64,000 bases of DNA from the NCBI GenBank assembly GCA_002320815.1, contig DCLA01000024.1:1-64000 (forward strand), read 5' to 3'. Below the pieces are notes generated by a model that did not search any database, was not told the DNA's origin, and was given only the letters and a program-made list of their open reading frames with translations. This document shows positions 17,247 to 25,648 of this stretch, piece after piece. The stretch's first letter is position 1, and each line of letters starts with the position of its first letter. Source of the DNA: Myxococcales bacterium UBA1660 (GTDB lineage Bacteria > Myxococcota_A > Polyangia > Polyangiales > Houyiibacteriaceae). A program made the translations under genes and the position numbers.

Positions 17247-18182
17247 ATGACGGTCCACCGGGACACCTTCCGCGCGCCCGACGGCTACGAGCTGGCCACC
17301 TACCGCTGGGAACCCGAGGGGGAGCCGCGCGCCATCCTGCAGCTCGTGCACGGCATGGCCGAGCACATGATGCGCTACGCCGCGTTCGCGGAGACCTTCG
17401 TCGAGCGCGGCTTCCTGGTGCACGGCCACGAGCACCGGGGCCATGGCCACAGCGTCCCCACCGGCGAGCGCCCGGGCCACATCGGGGACCACGACGGCTT
17501 TGCCAAGATGGTGGGCGACCTGCACGCCCGCGCCGAGGCGGTGAAGCGCGAGCACCCCGACCTGCCCCGCGCCATCTTCTGCCACTCGATGGGCGGCTAC
17601 GTCGGCCAGGCGGCCCTGGGCCAGCACCCGGAGGACGCGGACGCGTGGATCATCAGCGGCAACGGCGGGAAGCCTCCGCTCATCGCGACCGCGGGTCGCG
17701 GCATCGCGCGCGTGGAGCGGATGCGCCTCGGCAAGAAGGGCGTCTCGGCGCTGGTCCGCAAGCTGACCTTCGGGGACTTCAACAAGGGCTTCGAGGGCCG
17801 CACCGACTTCGACTGGCTCTCCCGGGACCAGGACCGGGTGAACGCCTACGCCGCCGATCCCCTCTGCGGGTACGACGTCAGCATCGAGACCTGGGTCCAG
17901 CTCCTCGACGCCATCCCCACCCTCACCCAGCCGGCGAACCTGGCGGGGATCCCCAAGGAGAAGCCCATCTACGTGCTGGCGGGCAGCCGGGACACCTCCA
18001 TCGGGGGCGCGCGCGGAGCCGAGAACCTCGCCCGGGCCTACCGCGAGGCCGGTCTGCTCGACGTGACCCTGAAGGTCTGGCCCGAGGGTCGCCACGAGAT
18101 GCTGAACGAATTGAACCGCGCCGACGTGACCGCCGCGCTGGTCGCCTGGACCGAAGAACGGCTGCTCCCCGGCCCGCGCTGA
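17247..18182 (+). CDS. Alpha/beta hydrolase, monoacylglycerol-lipase/lysophospholipase-like
   Basis: Encodes 311 residues. The N-terminus 'GYELATYRWEPEGEPRAILQLVHGMAEHMMRYAAFAE' has the HG oxyanion region typical of MAG lipases. The nucleophile elbow is FCHSMGG (a GHSMGG variant with Cys for Gly), the acid is near 'PIYVLAGSRDTS' and the histidine in 'WPEGRHEMLNEL'. No signal peptide, so cytoplasmic. CTGACG, 17 bases, TAGCAT ends 6 bases before the ATG, suggesting leaderless transcription. The substrate is probably a monoacylglycerol or lysophospholipid. Confidence 0.9.
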   Translation: MTVHRDTFRAPDGYELATYRWEPEGEPRAILQLVHGMAEHMMRYAAFAETFVERGFLVHGHEHRGHGHSVPTGERPGHIGDHDGFAKMVGDLHARAEAVKREHPDLPRAIFCHSMGGYVGQAALGQHPEDADAWIISGNGGKPPLIATAGRGIARVERMRLGKKGVSALVRKLTFGDFNKGFEGRTDFDWLSRDQDRVNAYAADPLCGYDVSIETWVQLLDAIPTLTQPANLAGIPKEKPIYVLAGSRDTSIGGARGAENLARAYREAGLLDVTLKVWPEGRHEMLNELNRADVTAALVAWTEERLLPGPR

Positions 18183-18279
18183 CCCTCGTTCGCCCTTTGA
18201 GGACGCGCAGTGGGCGAAGATCGTTCGCTCACCGGGTCTCTTGCCGGCGCGTCACGCCTTTGCTACCCAGACGACGCCC

Positions 18280-19245
18280 ATGCTTCGTTCTTCCTTCTTT
18301 TTCGGCGCGACCGCGCTCCTCCTGCTCGCCGGCTGCGGCGATGACGACGGCGACACCATGGCCGGGACCCCGGACCTCGGTCCGCCCCCCGAAGAGGACA
18401 TGGGACCGCCCCCGCCCGCCGAAGAGCTCTTCGACGAGTGTGTGATCGACGAGCAGTGCCACGCCGCGCTCGGGCCGACGGCCTTCTGCCGCACCGCCGC
18501 CGAGGGTTGGCCCGAGGGCTTCTGCACCCTGCCCTGCGCCGACCGCACCCCGTGTGACGACGGCGCGATCTTCCACCACTGCATCGACGCCTTCGGCACC
18601 GGGCAGACGGTCTGCGAAGAGGCCTGCGACAACTCCTTCGACTGCCGCGAGGGCTACATCTGCGCCGCCAAGGGCGTGGTGGCCCCGACCCGCGGGCTCT
18701 GCGTGGGCTACTGCCAGACCGACGACGAGTGCGGCTCGGGCGCCGAGTGCAACCCCGACGCCGGCGAGTGCGTGGCTCCCGGGACCGTCCCCACGGGCGC
18801 CGGCACCGGCGAGGCCTGCGCCGATGACGACGGGTGCCTGAGCGGCTCCTGCAACCCCGGTGACAACTCCGGCACCCCCACCGGCTGGAACAACGGGTAC
18901 TGCCTCGGCCGCTGCGCTTTGGCGTCCGGCTGGAACAGCAACGACCTCTTCGCCGGCGACGCGCTGCCCACCAACTGCGCCGACGGCAACGTCTGCTTCC
19001 CCACCGGGGACTTCACCGAGCTGAGCCCCGGCGCCTGCGTCAGCGTGTGCAACAGCGACGCCGACTGCCGTCAGTCCGAGGGCTACGCCTGCCTCAAGAC
19101 CTTCGGCCTGGCCAGCGGCAGCAAGACCTTCACCAACGGGGTATGTTTCCCGGTGGATTGCTCGGAGACCGCCTGTCCCGCAGGCTACAGCTGTCAGACC
19201 GTCTCGACCTCGAGCGGCACCGACTCGGTCTGCGCGCCCTCGTGA
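18280..19245 (+). CDS. Cys-rich lipoprotein
   Basis: Encodes ~321 residues from the ATG at 18280. The signal peptide MLRSSFFFGATALLLLAGCGDDD has lipobox LAGC. The mature protein starts with an acidic/Pro linker, then has ~30 cysteines in repeated 'C..D..C......C' blocks (for example DECVIDEQCHAALGPTAFC; CDNSFDCREGYIC; CNSDADCRQSEGYAC). These are Myxococcota-type disulfide-knotted repeats with no known enzyme signature. It heads a same-strand envelope cluster with two redoxins and an outer-membrane protein, which may help form or use its disulfides (inference). Confidence 0.85.
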   Translation: MLRSSFFFGATALLLLAGCGDDDGDTMAGTPDLGPPPEEDMGPPPPAEELFDECVIDEQCHAALGPTAFCRTAAEGWPEGFCTLPCADRTPCDDGAIFHHCIDAFGTGQTVCEEACDNSFDCREGYICAAKGVVAPTRGLCVGYCQTDDECGSGAECNPDAGECVAPGTVPTGAGTGEACADDDGCLSGSCNPGDNSGTPTGWNNGYCLGRCALASGWNSNDLFAGDALPTNCADGNVCFPTGDFTELSPGACVSVCNSDADCRQSEGYACLKTFGLASGSKTFTNGVCFPVDCSETACPAGYSCQTVSTSSGTDSVCAPS

Positions 19246-19262
19246 GAATGATGGAGACCTCG

Positions 19263-19904
19263 ATGAAGAAGCTCAGCTTTGTGTTCATTGGCGCCCTGCT
19301 GGCGCTGGGTTGCGGCGACGACGACGCCGGCACCGACGACACCACGGACACCACCGTGATGGACGACGCCGGTGTGGAGACGGATCAGGGCATGGTGGCG
19401 ACCAACCTGCCGTCCTGCCTCGACGAAGCCCCCGGCCGCGGTGGCACGATCCCCGGCAGCGAGATGGGTGACTTCACCCTGCAGACCTGCGACGGCGAGG
19501 AGTATTCCTTCTACAACGAGGCGTTCTGCGAGTCGCAGGCCACCGTCATCAGCATCGCCGCCGGCTGGTGTCCGCCCTGCATCGCCGAGAGCATGCAGCT
19601 CGAGGAGGAGATCACCTCCGTGTACGGCCCCCAGGGCGTCCGCGTGATCCAGATCCTCATCCAGACCGACGACTACTCGGCCCCCGACCTCGCGTACTGC
19701 CAGGGTTGGGTCGACCGCTTCGGCCTCGACTCCAACGTCGAGCTCATCGACCCCGCGCAGGTCACCAACCGCTTCTTCCCGGACGGCGCCCTGCCCTCGA
19801 CCATCGTGGTGGACTCCGAGGGCATCATCCGCTTCCGCGAGAACGGCGCCAGCGACGGCCTGACCACGCTGAAGGCGGCCATCGACCAGGTCCTCGGCAG
19901 CTGA
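19263..19904 (+). CDS. Redoxin-domain lipoprotein (WCPPC)
   Basis: Encodes 213 residues from the ATG at 19263, preceded by GGAG. The signal peptide MKKLSFVFIGALLALGCGDDD gives a lipobox LALGC; an acidic Asp/Thr linker follows. The thioredoxin/AhpC-TSA-like fold (~60-213) carries 'ISIAAGWCPPCIAESMQLEEE' with a CxxC pair, the structural 'GALPSTIVVDSEGIIRF' cis-Pro loop, and extra cysteines (CLDEA, TCDGEE, FCESQ, YCQGW). It starts 17 bases after the Cys-rich lipoprotein. Probable periplasmic thiol-disulfide exchange, anchored to a membrane. Confidence 0.88.
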   Translation: MKKLSFVFIGALLALGCGDDDAGTDDTTDTTVMDDAGVETDQGMVATNLPSCLDEAPGRGGTIPGSEMGDFTLQTCDGEEYSFYNEAFCESQATVISIAAGWCPPCIAESMQLEEEITSVYGPQGVRVIQILIQTDDYSAPDLAYCQGWVDRFGLDSNVELIDPAQVTNRFFPDGALPSTIVVDSEGIIRFRENGASDGLTTLKAAIDQVLGS

Positions 19905-19926
19905 ACCGCGACCGGCGCCTGGAGTG

Positions 19927-21972
19927 ATGCACGCGAACGCGGGCAGACTCCTCGCGCTCCTCCTGCTCGGGCGGGCGTTCCTCTTCGGGGCGCCCGCCTT
20001 TGCGCAAGAGGAGCCCGAGGACGAGCGGACGACGGCCCCGGCCGACGGCGAAGAGGCCTCGGCCGACGGGACCGAGAACGAGGGGTCCGAAGACGAGGGG
20101 TCCGAGGACGAGGGGTCCGAAGACGAGGCGTCCGAAGGCGAGGGGTCCGAGGACGAGGCGGATGACGCCGAGGACCCGGCCGCCGACGAGCCCGCCGAGG
20201 ACGACTACGAGCTCCCCGACGACCTCGACGCCATCGACGCCGGCGAGGACGACTGGGAGCTCCCGGGCGACCTCGAGGGCGAGGGCGGCTCGGACGAGTG
20301 GGACTTCGACGCCGCGCTCGAGCACGCCGACGAGAACGCACCCCCCGACCTGCCGATCTTCGGTGAGACGACCTTTTCGCTGACGAGCACCACCCGGGCC
20401 CAGTACCGGCTGAACAACTACGACGGCAACGACCTCAACGACGACTTCGGCAGCCTCTGGGAGCGCCTCGAGGTCGCGATGCAGGGCGAGGAGCTGCGCC
20501 TCGGCGCGCGCCTCGACTTCTTCCTCCCCGTCCTGGAGGACGGCTGCCCCGAGGGCCTCGAGGAGAGCTGCATCGAGAGCGACATCCGCCTCGAGCGCTT
20601 CAGCGCCCACTGGGACCATGGGCCGTGGACCGTGGACGCCGTCGACAGCTACGCCGTCCTCGGTCGCGGCATCGCGCTCAGCTTCCGGCGCCTGGACATC
20701 CTGGGGACCGACGTCGCGCTCCGCGGCGGCAAGTTGGCCTACGACGACTCGGACTTCTTCTTCAAGGTCCTCGGCGGCGCGGCGAACCCCCAGAACCTCG
20801 ATCCCAACACCCTGGCGATCATCGACCGGCCCGCCGACCAGCTCCGCAGGGACCTCTGGGAGAACCCCCGGAGCCGCGACTGGGTCATGGGCGGCGAACT
20901 CGGCTACCGGCTCCCCGGCTTCGAGCTCGGCGCCCACATGGCGCGCTACCTCTTCGCCGAGGACCTCTCGACCGGCTTCCGGGAACAGACCGACCTGGAC
21001 ATCTTCGGGTGGCACCTCGAGGCGCCCCGGCTCCTCGGGGGCGCGGTGAGCTTCTATGGCGAAGCGAACCTGGCCCGGCGTCAGGTCGACAGTGATCTGC
21101 GGGGCCAGAACTCCAACCTCGGGCGGGCGATCTACGCCTCGATCCAGGTCCAGGCCTCCGAGCGCGCCAGCCTGGCCATCGAGCTCAAGGACTATCGGCG
21201 CTTCTACGTCGCCGACGACGTCGCGGCCGATCCCCACCGGGTCTACAGCGCGGTCCCCGACCTGGAGCTCGACACCGAGCGCCCCGAGAACCAGAGCAAC
21301 GCCCGTGGTGGCCGGGTCCAGCTCGACTACGGGTTCCTGCCGGGCCCGTGGGGCATCTCCGCCGCCGTGCTCAGCTACGGCCACGCCGAGCACCGGGAGA
21401 GCGACGACCTCGACGAGGGCGACCCCTGGTCGAACGACGGCTTCTGGCTGAATCACGCGACCTTCAAGCTCCAGAAGGTCATCCGCGGCGAGCCCGGGGC
21501 CTTCGACTGGACCTTCGATCTCCTGGGCGGCTACCGCGACGACCGCTACCTCGGCGCCCGGGACGGCCGCCAGGGCGGCGACCTCCACTGGCGGGTGGTC
21601 CACGGCACCCTGGAGACGGGCATCGTGCTCGGCCAGCACAGCCTCGAGCTGAGCATCATCCATCGCCAGGAGAGCAAGTGGAACGCCTCGAAGCTCGACT
21701 TCGACGACTACGTCCGCGGCTCCGCCTCGGTGACCTACTCCTGGCAGGGCCGCATCCGCGGCAGCCTCATCCTCGCCTGGAACGACGAGAAGCGCGGCTC
21801 CGACGTGCCCACCTACTACCCCGGCGCCGAGCTCCGGGTGGACTTCCTCGACGGCAGCTTCTTCCGCGCCTTCGGCGGGGCCCAGCCCGGAGGTCGCATC
21901 TGCTCCGGCGGCGTCTGCCGCGACGTGCCCCTCTTCGTCGGCGGGCTCGGTGAGCTGGTCCTCCGCCTCTGA
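19927..21972 (+). CDS. Outer-membrane barrel-like protein with acidic repeat linker
   Basis: Encodes ~681 residues. The signal peptide MHANAGRLLALLLLGRAFLFGAPAFA is followed by a ~90-residue very acidic region with five-residue repeats (GSEDE/ASEGE). The rest (~120-680) has alternating aromatic/charged beta strands (TFSLTSTTRAQYRLNNYD; LRLGARLDFFLPVL; VSFYGEANLARRQV; RGSLILAWNDEK), as in large outer-membrane barrels. The acidic linker could bind calcium or other cations. A GTG at 19924 is an equally possible start. It lies 22 bases after the redoxin gene. The substrate is unknown. Confidence 0.8.
   Translation: MHANAGRLLALLLLGRAFLFGAPAFAQEEPEDERTTAPADGEEASADGTENEGSEDEGSEDEGSEDEASEGEGSEDEADDAEDPAADEPAEDDYELPDDLDAIDAGEDDWELPGDLEGEGGSDEWDFDAALEHADENAPPDLPIFGETTFSLTSTTRAQYRLNNYDGNDLNDDFGSLWERLEVAMQGEELRLGARLDFFLPVLEDGCPEGLEESCIESDIRLERFSAHWDHGPWTVDAVDSYAVLGRGIALSFRRLDILGTDVALRGGKLAYDDSDFFFKVLGGAANPQNLDPNTLAIIDRPADQLRRDLWENPRSRDWVMGGELGYRLPGFELGAHMARYLFAEDLSTGFREQTDLDIFGWHLEAPRLLGGAVSFYGEANLARRQVDSDLRGQNSNLGRAIYASIQVQASERASLAIELKDYRRFYVADDVAADPHRVYSAVPDLELDTERPENQSNARGGRVQLDYGFLPGPWGISAAVLSYGHAEHRESDDLDEGDPWSNDGFWLNHATFKLQKVIRGEPGAFDWTFDLLGGYRDDRYLGARDGRQGGDLHWRVVHGTLETGIVLGQHSLELSIIHRQESKWNASKLDFDDYVRGSASVTYSWQGRIRGSLILAWNDEKRGSDVPTYYPGAELRVDFLDGSFFRAFGGAQPGGRICSGGVCRDVPLFVGGLGELVLRL
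20070..20160 (+). repeat. 15-bp tandem repeat encoding (G/A)SE(D/G)E
   Basis: About six in-frame copies of a 15-bp unit (GAGGGGTCCGAAGAC and variants) encode the acidic pentapeptide in the outer-membrane protein. Copy number is likely to vary between strains because the unit is tandem and keeps the frame. Confidence 0.8.
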
Positions 21973-21990
21973 CCCCGGTACATCGTTCCT

Positions 21991-22013
21991 GCTCCGCCCG
22001 TTGAATGCGGAGC
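21991..22013 (+). terminator. Hairpin between the barrel gene and the TlpA-type gene
   Basis: A 7-bp perfect stem (GCTCCGC/GCGGAGC) with a 9-base loop sits 18 bases after the barrel stop. No T-tract. It could be an attenuating terminator or an RNA-stabilising stem. Confidence 0.35.
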
Positions 22014-22042
22014 CCCTCCCAACCGTCTGCCGAGAGCCTCCC

Positions 22043-22582
22043 ATGCTGCGTGCCCTGACCTCGACCTCCGCCCTCCTCCTCACCGCCGCCCTCTTCGTGG
22101 GTCTCGCGGCGCCGCCCCACGCCGACGCGCGCGTCGGGGGTCGCCCGCCGGAGTTCGAGCTCCCTGCCATCCCCGGCGGTCCCACCCAGGGCACCTTCGA
22201 CATGGGGGATCACCTCGGTGAGCACCCGGTGGTCGTCATCTTCTGGGCGACGTGGTGCGAGCCCTGCAAGCAGCAGCTCCCCCTCTACCAGCGGCTCTAC
22301 GAGCGCTACCACGAGCAGGGGCTCGAGGTCGTCGCCGTGAGCATGGACGGCGCCGAGACCATCGCGCGGGCGGCCCCGACCGTCAGCCGCCTGGGCCTCG
22401 ATTTCCCCGTCGTCAGCGACCTCGACACCGCCGTCACCAGCCGGCTGAACCCTCGCCGCGGCGCGCCCTTCACCATCTGGGTCGACCGCTCGGGTCGCAT
22501 CGTCCACGAGCGCGAGGGCTTCACCCTCGCCGAACGCGACGACATCGCCCGGGGCGTCGCCGCCCTGGTCCGCCGCCGCTGA
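22043..22582 (+). CDS. TlpA/ResA-type thiol-disulfide oxidoreductase
   Basis: Encodes 179 residues from the ATG at 22043, with a cleavable signal peptide (LTSTSALLLTAALFVGLAAPPHADA). The redoxin domain contains 'VVIFWATWCEPCKQQLPLYQRLYERYHEQGLEVVAVSMD', with the WCEPC active site, and 'RRGAPFTIWVDRSGRIVHEREGF' with the cis-Pro loop. The family reduces periplasmic disulfides, often during cytochrome c maturation, but no cytochrome genes are nearby. It follows the outer-membrane protein by 70 bases. Upstream in-frame starts would add residues ahead of a complete signal peptide. Confidence 0.9.
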   Translation: MLRALTSTSALLLTAALFVGLAAPPHADARVGGRPPEFELPAIPGGPTQGTFDMGDHLGEHPVVVIFWATWCEPCKQQLPLYQRLYERYHEQGLEVVAVSMDGAETIARAAPTVSRLGLDFPVVSDLDTAVTSRLNPRRGAPFTIWVDRSGRIVHEREGFTLAERDDIARGVAALVRRR

Positions 22583-22597
22583 GCCGCGCCGAAGTGC

Positions 22598-22619
22598 GCC
22601 GCGAGTGACCACTCGCGGC
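22598..22619. promoter_or_regulatory. Large near-perfect palindrome upstream of a tetR gene
   Basis: Two 10-bp arms (GCCGCGAGTG and CACTCGCGGC) are separated by 2 bases. It lies 15 bases after the tlpA-like stop and ~115 bases before the TetR start. It could be a terminator (9-bp stem, 4-base loop, no T-tract) or a TetR operator. Symmetry and length fit either. Confidence 0.4.
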
Positions 22620-22707
22620 GCCGGATTGGGGTCGACACACCCCACATGGGCGGACATTCCGTCGCACACCATGCGAGAGATGGACTGGATCCTTCGAGGA
22701 TCGTGCC

Positions 22708-22723
22708 TGGCAGGCCCCTTGCA
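22708..22723 (+). promoter_or_regulatory. Sigma-54-like element upstream of tetR
   Basis: TGGCAGGCCCCTTGCA has GG and GC exactly 10 bases apart, as in -24/-12 promoters. The predicted transcription start (~22734) is only 2 bases before the ATG at 22736. That is unusual for sigma-54 genes, so this may be chance. Confidence 0.35.
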
Positions 22724-22735
22724 CGTCTGCGGGCC

Positions 22736-23344
22736 ATGCCCGCGACCGCCGAACACGCCATCGACCGAATCCTCGACGCCGTCCGTTCGCTCCGGGCCGG
22801 AGGCGACAGCGCCCTCTCCTACCGGACCATCGCCCGCAAGGCCGGGCTGAGCTCCGGGACCGTCTCCTACTACTTCGCCTCCCGCGCCGCGCTCCTCGAG
22901 GCCGCCCTGGACCGGCACCACGCCCGGGTGGCCGAGCTCCTCTCGCCCTTCCTCGACAAGGCCGGTCTCGGGCCGGGCCCGCTGGCCCGTCGGCTCACCA
23001 AGTACGCCTTCGCCAACCAGGGCGACATCCGGCTGCGCCTCTCGGCCTGGGTCGAGTCGTGGTCCCTACCGGCGACCCGCCGGGCGAACGTGGACCAGGT
23101 GCTCCGCCGCATCGGCGAGCGCTTCCCCCTCGATCGCTGGACCAAGGAGGAGCAGCGGGTGATCGTCCAGAGCCTCGGCTGGGGCGCCCAGCGCTTCGCC
23201 GCCCTGACCGACGAGGAGCTCTGCATCTACGTCGGCGTGGACGACCCCGCGGAGGCTCAGCGCATCGTGGTGGAGACCATGGGCAAGCTCGCCGAGGCCC
23301 TCGCCGAGGACCAGATGGCGCCCACCACCGACACCCGTCACTGA
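22736..23344 (+). CDS. TetR-family transcriptional regulator
   Basis: Encodes 202 residues from the ATG at 22736. The N-terminal helix-turn-helix is 'SALSYRTIARKAGLSSGTVSYYFASRAALLEAAL' (~residues 24-57), typical TetR with the Tyr-Phe pair after the recognition helix. The C-terminal ligand/dimer domain is helical and unplaced. It probably represses itself or a neighbour; no divergent metabolic gene adjoins it. Upstream sequence holds a large palindrome and a sigma-54-like element. Confidence 0.88.
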   Translation: MPATAEHAIDRILDAVRSLRAGGDSALSYRTIARKAGLSSGTVSYYFASRAALLEAALDRHHARVAELLSPFLDKAGLGPGPLARRLTKYAFANQGDIRLRLSAWVESWSLPATRRANVDQVLRRIGERFPLDRWTKEEQRVIVQSLGWGAQRFAALTDEELCIYVGVDDPAEAQRIVVETMGKLAEALAEDQMAPTTDTRH

Positions 23345-24261
23345 GGCGCGCGGCGCGTGTAGAGCGCGCCTTCGGGGATCGCCGGCGCGCGGGTCTGGGG
23401 GGTGACCCGAAGGACCCAGAGATCGCTGCGGGATCCGATGGATTCGGCGCCCTCGTAGGCGCAGAAGTCCCGCCGCACCTCGCGGACGACCAAGCCCGCC
23501 TCCGCCAGGAGCCGTTGTTTCGCCAGGGCCCGGTCGGGCGCCCGTCGGCTGGCGCCGAACGCGAGGTAGAGCCGTCCGTCGGGCCGGAGCGCCTCGATGG
23601 CCCGGGCCACGAAGAGCGTGAAGCCCTCGATGGCGTAGGGGGGGTCGCTGAAGACGGCGTCGTGGGTGCCCCGGTGCTCGGCGGGGAGGGGCTCACGCAG
23701 GTCGTGGGCGGTGACTCGGACGCCTTCGGCGCCGAGCAGGGTGACCAGATCGGGGTCGACCTCGAGGACCTCGGGCGGCGGAGCGCAAGTTGGCAAGTGC
23801 GTCCCCAAAGCAAGTTGGGGGCGCGGGTCGGTGGTGAGGGTGGCCAGGGCGACGGAGGCCAGGTCGTCGTCGCCGAGGAAGAGGGGGCGCTCGATGCCTT
23901 CGCCGACCAGGAAGCGGGCGCGCTTCACCACGCTGGCCGGAGTGGCGTAGACCTGGTCCAGCTCCCGTTTGATGGCGCCGCGGCGCACGCCGACCTCCCG
24001 CAGGCGCGCCTCGAGGTCGGCGTGGGAGACCCCGCTGCCCCGGGTGCGGTTTCGGCGCTCGGCCTTCAGCGCGTCGACGCCGGCGGGGCTCAGCCGGAAG
24101 CGCTCGGCGCCCTTCGCGAAGAGCTCCGGCCGCTTCTTGGCCCAGGCGCGGAGCACACTGTGGGGCTCGCCCGCGCGGCGCACCAGATCGGTGCGGGAGA
24201 GGGTCGTCTCGCCCAGGGCGTCGAGTACACGGAAGAGGCCGGAGTCCATCGGGCGGAGCAT
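23338..24261 (-). CDS. bpsA: N4-bis(aminopropyl)spermidine synthase-like (BpsA/DUF43) protein
   Basis: Encodes 303-307 residues (ATG at 24249 or 24261; the longer in-frame frame from 24402 would enter the divergent promoter). N-terminal ~90 residues are a winged helix (TLSRTDLVRRAGEPHSVLRAWA). The catalytic Rossmann domain has 'ERPLFLGDDDLASVALA', 'VLEVDPDLVTLLGAEGVRV', 'HDAVFSDPPYAIEGFTLFVARAIEAL' with the DPPY motif, and 'GRLYLAFGASRR'. Known BpsA adds aminopropyl groups to make branched polyamines in thermophiles. The same product here is inferred. A 12-residue insertion with atypical codons lies between 'TTDPRP' and 'PPPEVLE'. It converges on the tetR gene, overlapping by 7 bases. Confidence 0.82.
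   Translation of the reverse strand: MLRPMDSGLFRVLDALGETTLSRTDLVRRAGEPHSVLRAWAKKRPELFAKGAERFRLSPAGVDALKAERRNRTRGSGVSHADLEARLREVGVRRGAIKRELDQVYATPASVVKRARFLVGEGIERPLFLGDDDLASVALATLTTDPRPQLALGTHLPTCAPPPEVLEVDPDLVTLLGAEGVRVTAHDLREPLPAEHRGTHDAVFSDPPYAIEGFTLFVARAIEALRPDGRLYLAFGASRRAPDRALAKQRLLAEAGLVVREVRRDFCAYEGAESIGSRSDLWVLRVTPQTRAPAIPEGALYTRRAPQ
23785..23820. repeat. 36-bp palindromic element inserted in the bpsA-like gene
   Basis: This stretch contains the 8-bp direct repeat CAAGTTGG twice (23786-23793 and 23811-23818) and the inverted repeat CCCCAA/TTGGGG (23803-23808 and 23815-23820) around a 6-base loop. It is much less GC-rich than the gene. It is exactly 12 codons, so the reading frame survives. 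Removing it rejoins a plausible 'DPRP-PPPE' linker. Confidence 0.6.
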
Positions 24262-24352
24262 GGCGCGCCGGGGCGACCCTCGCACGCTGCCCGGGGAAAC
24301 GTGTTCTCGCGCCCCCCGGCGGGGAGGTGGGCTGTGATAGCGTCTCTCGCGG

Positions 24353-25648
24353 ATGCGTGCGTCAGTTCTCCTCTTGATGGCGATCGTCGGGTCGTTCGCC
24401 ATCCCCTCCGCCGTTCGCGCGACGCCACCGGATGTCTTCGGCTATGGCGCGCGCACCCAAGGCGCGGCCATGACCGGCACCGCGTACGTCGACGACTACG
24501 AAGCCGTCTGGGCCAACCCCGCCGGTCTCGCCGCCGCCGAGCGCAGCGGGATCAGCCTGGGGCTCCAGGCCGCGAGCTTCGAGCTCCAGCTCGATGGCCA
24601 GGACTTCGATCTGGAGGCCTACCGGGGCACCACGATCGGCTTCCACCTGCGCCTGCCCTTCGGCGGCGTCCTGGAAGACGTCCTGACCATCGGCGCCGGG
24701 TTCTACACCCCGCTCAACACGGTGCTCCGGACCGACATCATCTACCCCGAGACCCCGCAGTGGGCGGTGCTCGCGCGGACCCAATCGGTGAACCTGGCGA
24801 TCGGCCTGGGCATCGACCTGGACCGCTGGGTCCCGGGGCTCCGGCTCGGCCTGGGCTTCTCGGCCCTCGCGACCATCACGGGTCGCCTCCAGGTCCAGCT
24901 CGACCAGGCGAACTCTTTCACCAGCCTCACCGAGACCCAGCTCCTGGTCTCCTACAACCCGATCGTCGGCGCGCAGTACGACTTCGGCGACTTCTCCCTG
25001 GGCGTGGTCTACCGCGAGGAGGTCCGGTCGGAGATCGACCTGAACATCGTCGTGGAGAACCTCCCGGTCGCGCTGCCGACGATCACCATCACCGCCCTGC
25101 CCCAGTACGACCCCCACACGGTGGCCGCGGAGTTCGCCTGGCGCTTCACCCCGCACTGGATGGGCGCCGTGCACCTGACCTACCGACGTTGGTCGGCCTT
25201 CCCCGGCGTGGTCGGCCAGACCAGCTCGAGCTCGTTCTACCCGGTGCATCCGGCCTTCCGGGACACCGTCTCGCCGCGGCTGGCCTTCGAGTACCGCGCG
25301 CGGAAGCGGCGCACCGAGATCGCCGCGCGCTTCGGCTACGCCTACGAGATGACCCCCGCGCCGCCGGCCGCGCTGCGCCCCGCCCGGGACATGAACGACG
25401 CCCCCCGGGTCCCGGAGGTGCTCACCCCGAGCCGCTACATCGACGGTGACCGCCACGTCTTCACCGTGGGCAATGGCGTGACCTTCCACTCGAAGCTGGG
25501 CCCGGTGATGCGCTTCGACCTCTTCCTGCAGCTCCACCGGATGCCGGAGCGCACCCACGACATCCCGCGTACCGACGAAGGGACGAGCAACATGGTCACC
25601 GAAGGCTGGCTGGTCGCCGGCGGATGGACGGGAGCGATCGAATGGTGA
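24353..25648 (+). CDS. FadL/OmpP1-like outer-membrane transport protein (first copy)
   Basis: Encodes 431 residues. Signal peptide MRASVLLLMAIVGSFAIPSAVRA. The mature start 'TPPDVFGYGARTQGAAMTGTAYVDDYEAVWANPAGLAAAERSGISLGLQ' contains the hallmark 'NPAGLA' of the FadL/TodX family (OmpP1), which imports long-chain fatty acids or hydrophobic compounds. The rest is antiparallel beta strands ending near 'MVTEGWLVAGGWTGAIEW', with aromatic Trp near the C-terminus. It overlaps the second copy by 7 bases. TAGCGT lies 9 bases before the ATG. Confidence 0.9.
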   Translation: MRASVLLLMAIVGSFAIPSAVRATPPDVFGYGARTQGAAMTGTAYVDDYEAVWANPAGLAAAERSGISLGLQAASFELQLDGQDFDLEAYRGTTIGFHLRLPFGGVLEDVLTIGAGFYTPLNTVLRTDIIYPETPQWAVLARTQSVNLAIGLGIDLDRWVPGLRLGLGFSALATITGRLQVQLDQANSFTSLTETQLLVSYNPIVGAQYDFGDFSLGVVYREEVRSEIDLNIVVENLPVALPTITITALPQYDPHTVAAEFAWRFTPHWMGAVHLTYRRWSAFPGVVGQTSSSSFYPVHPAFRDTVSPRLAFEYRARKRRTEIAARFGYAYEMTPAPPAALRPARDMNDAPRVPEVLTPSRYIDGDRHVFTVGNGVTFHSKLGPVMRFDLFLQLHRMPERTHDIPRTDEGTSNMVTEGWLVAGGWTGAIEW

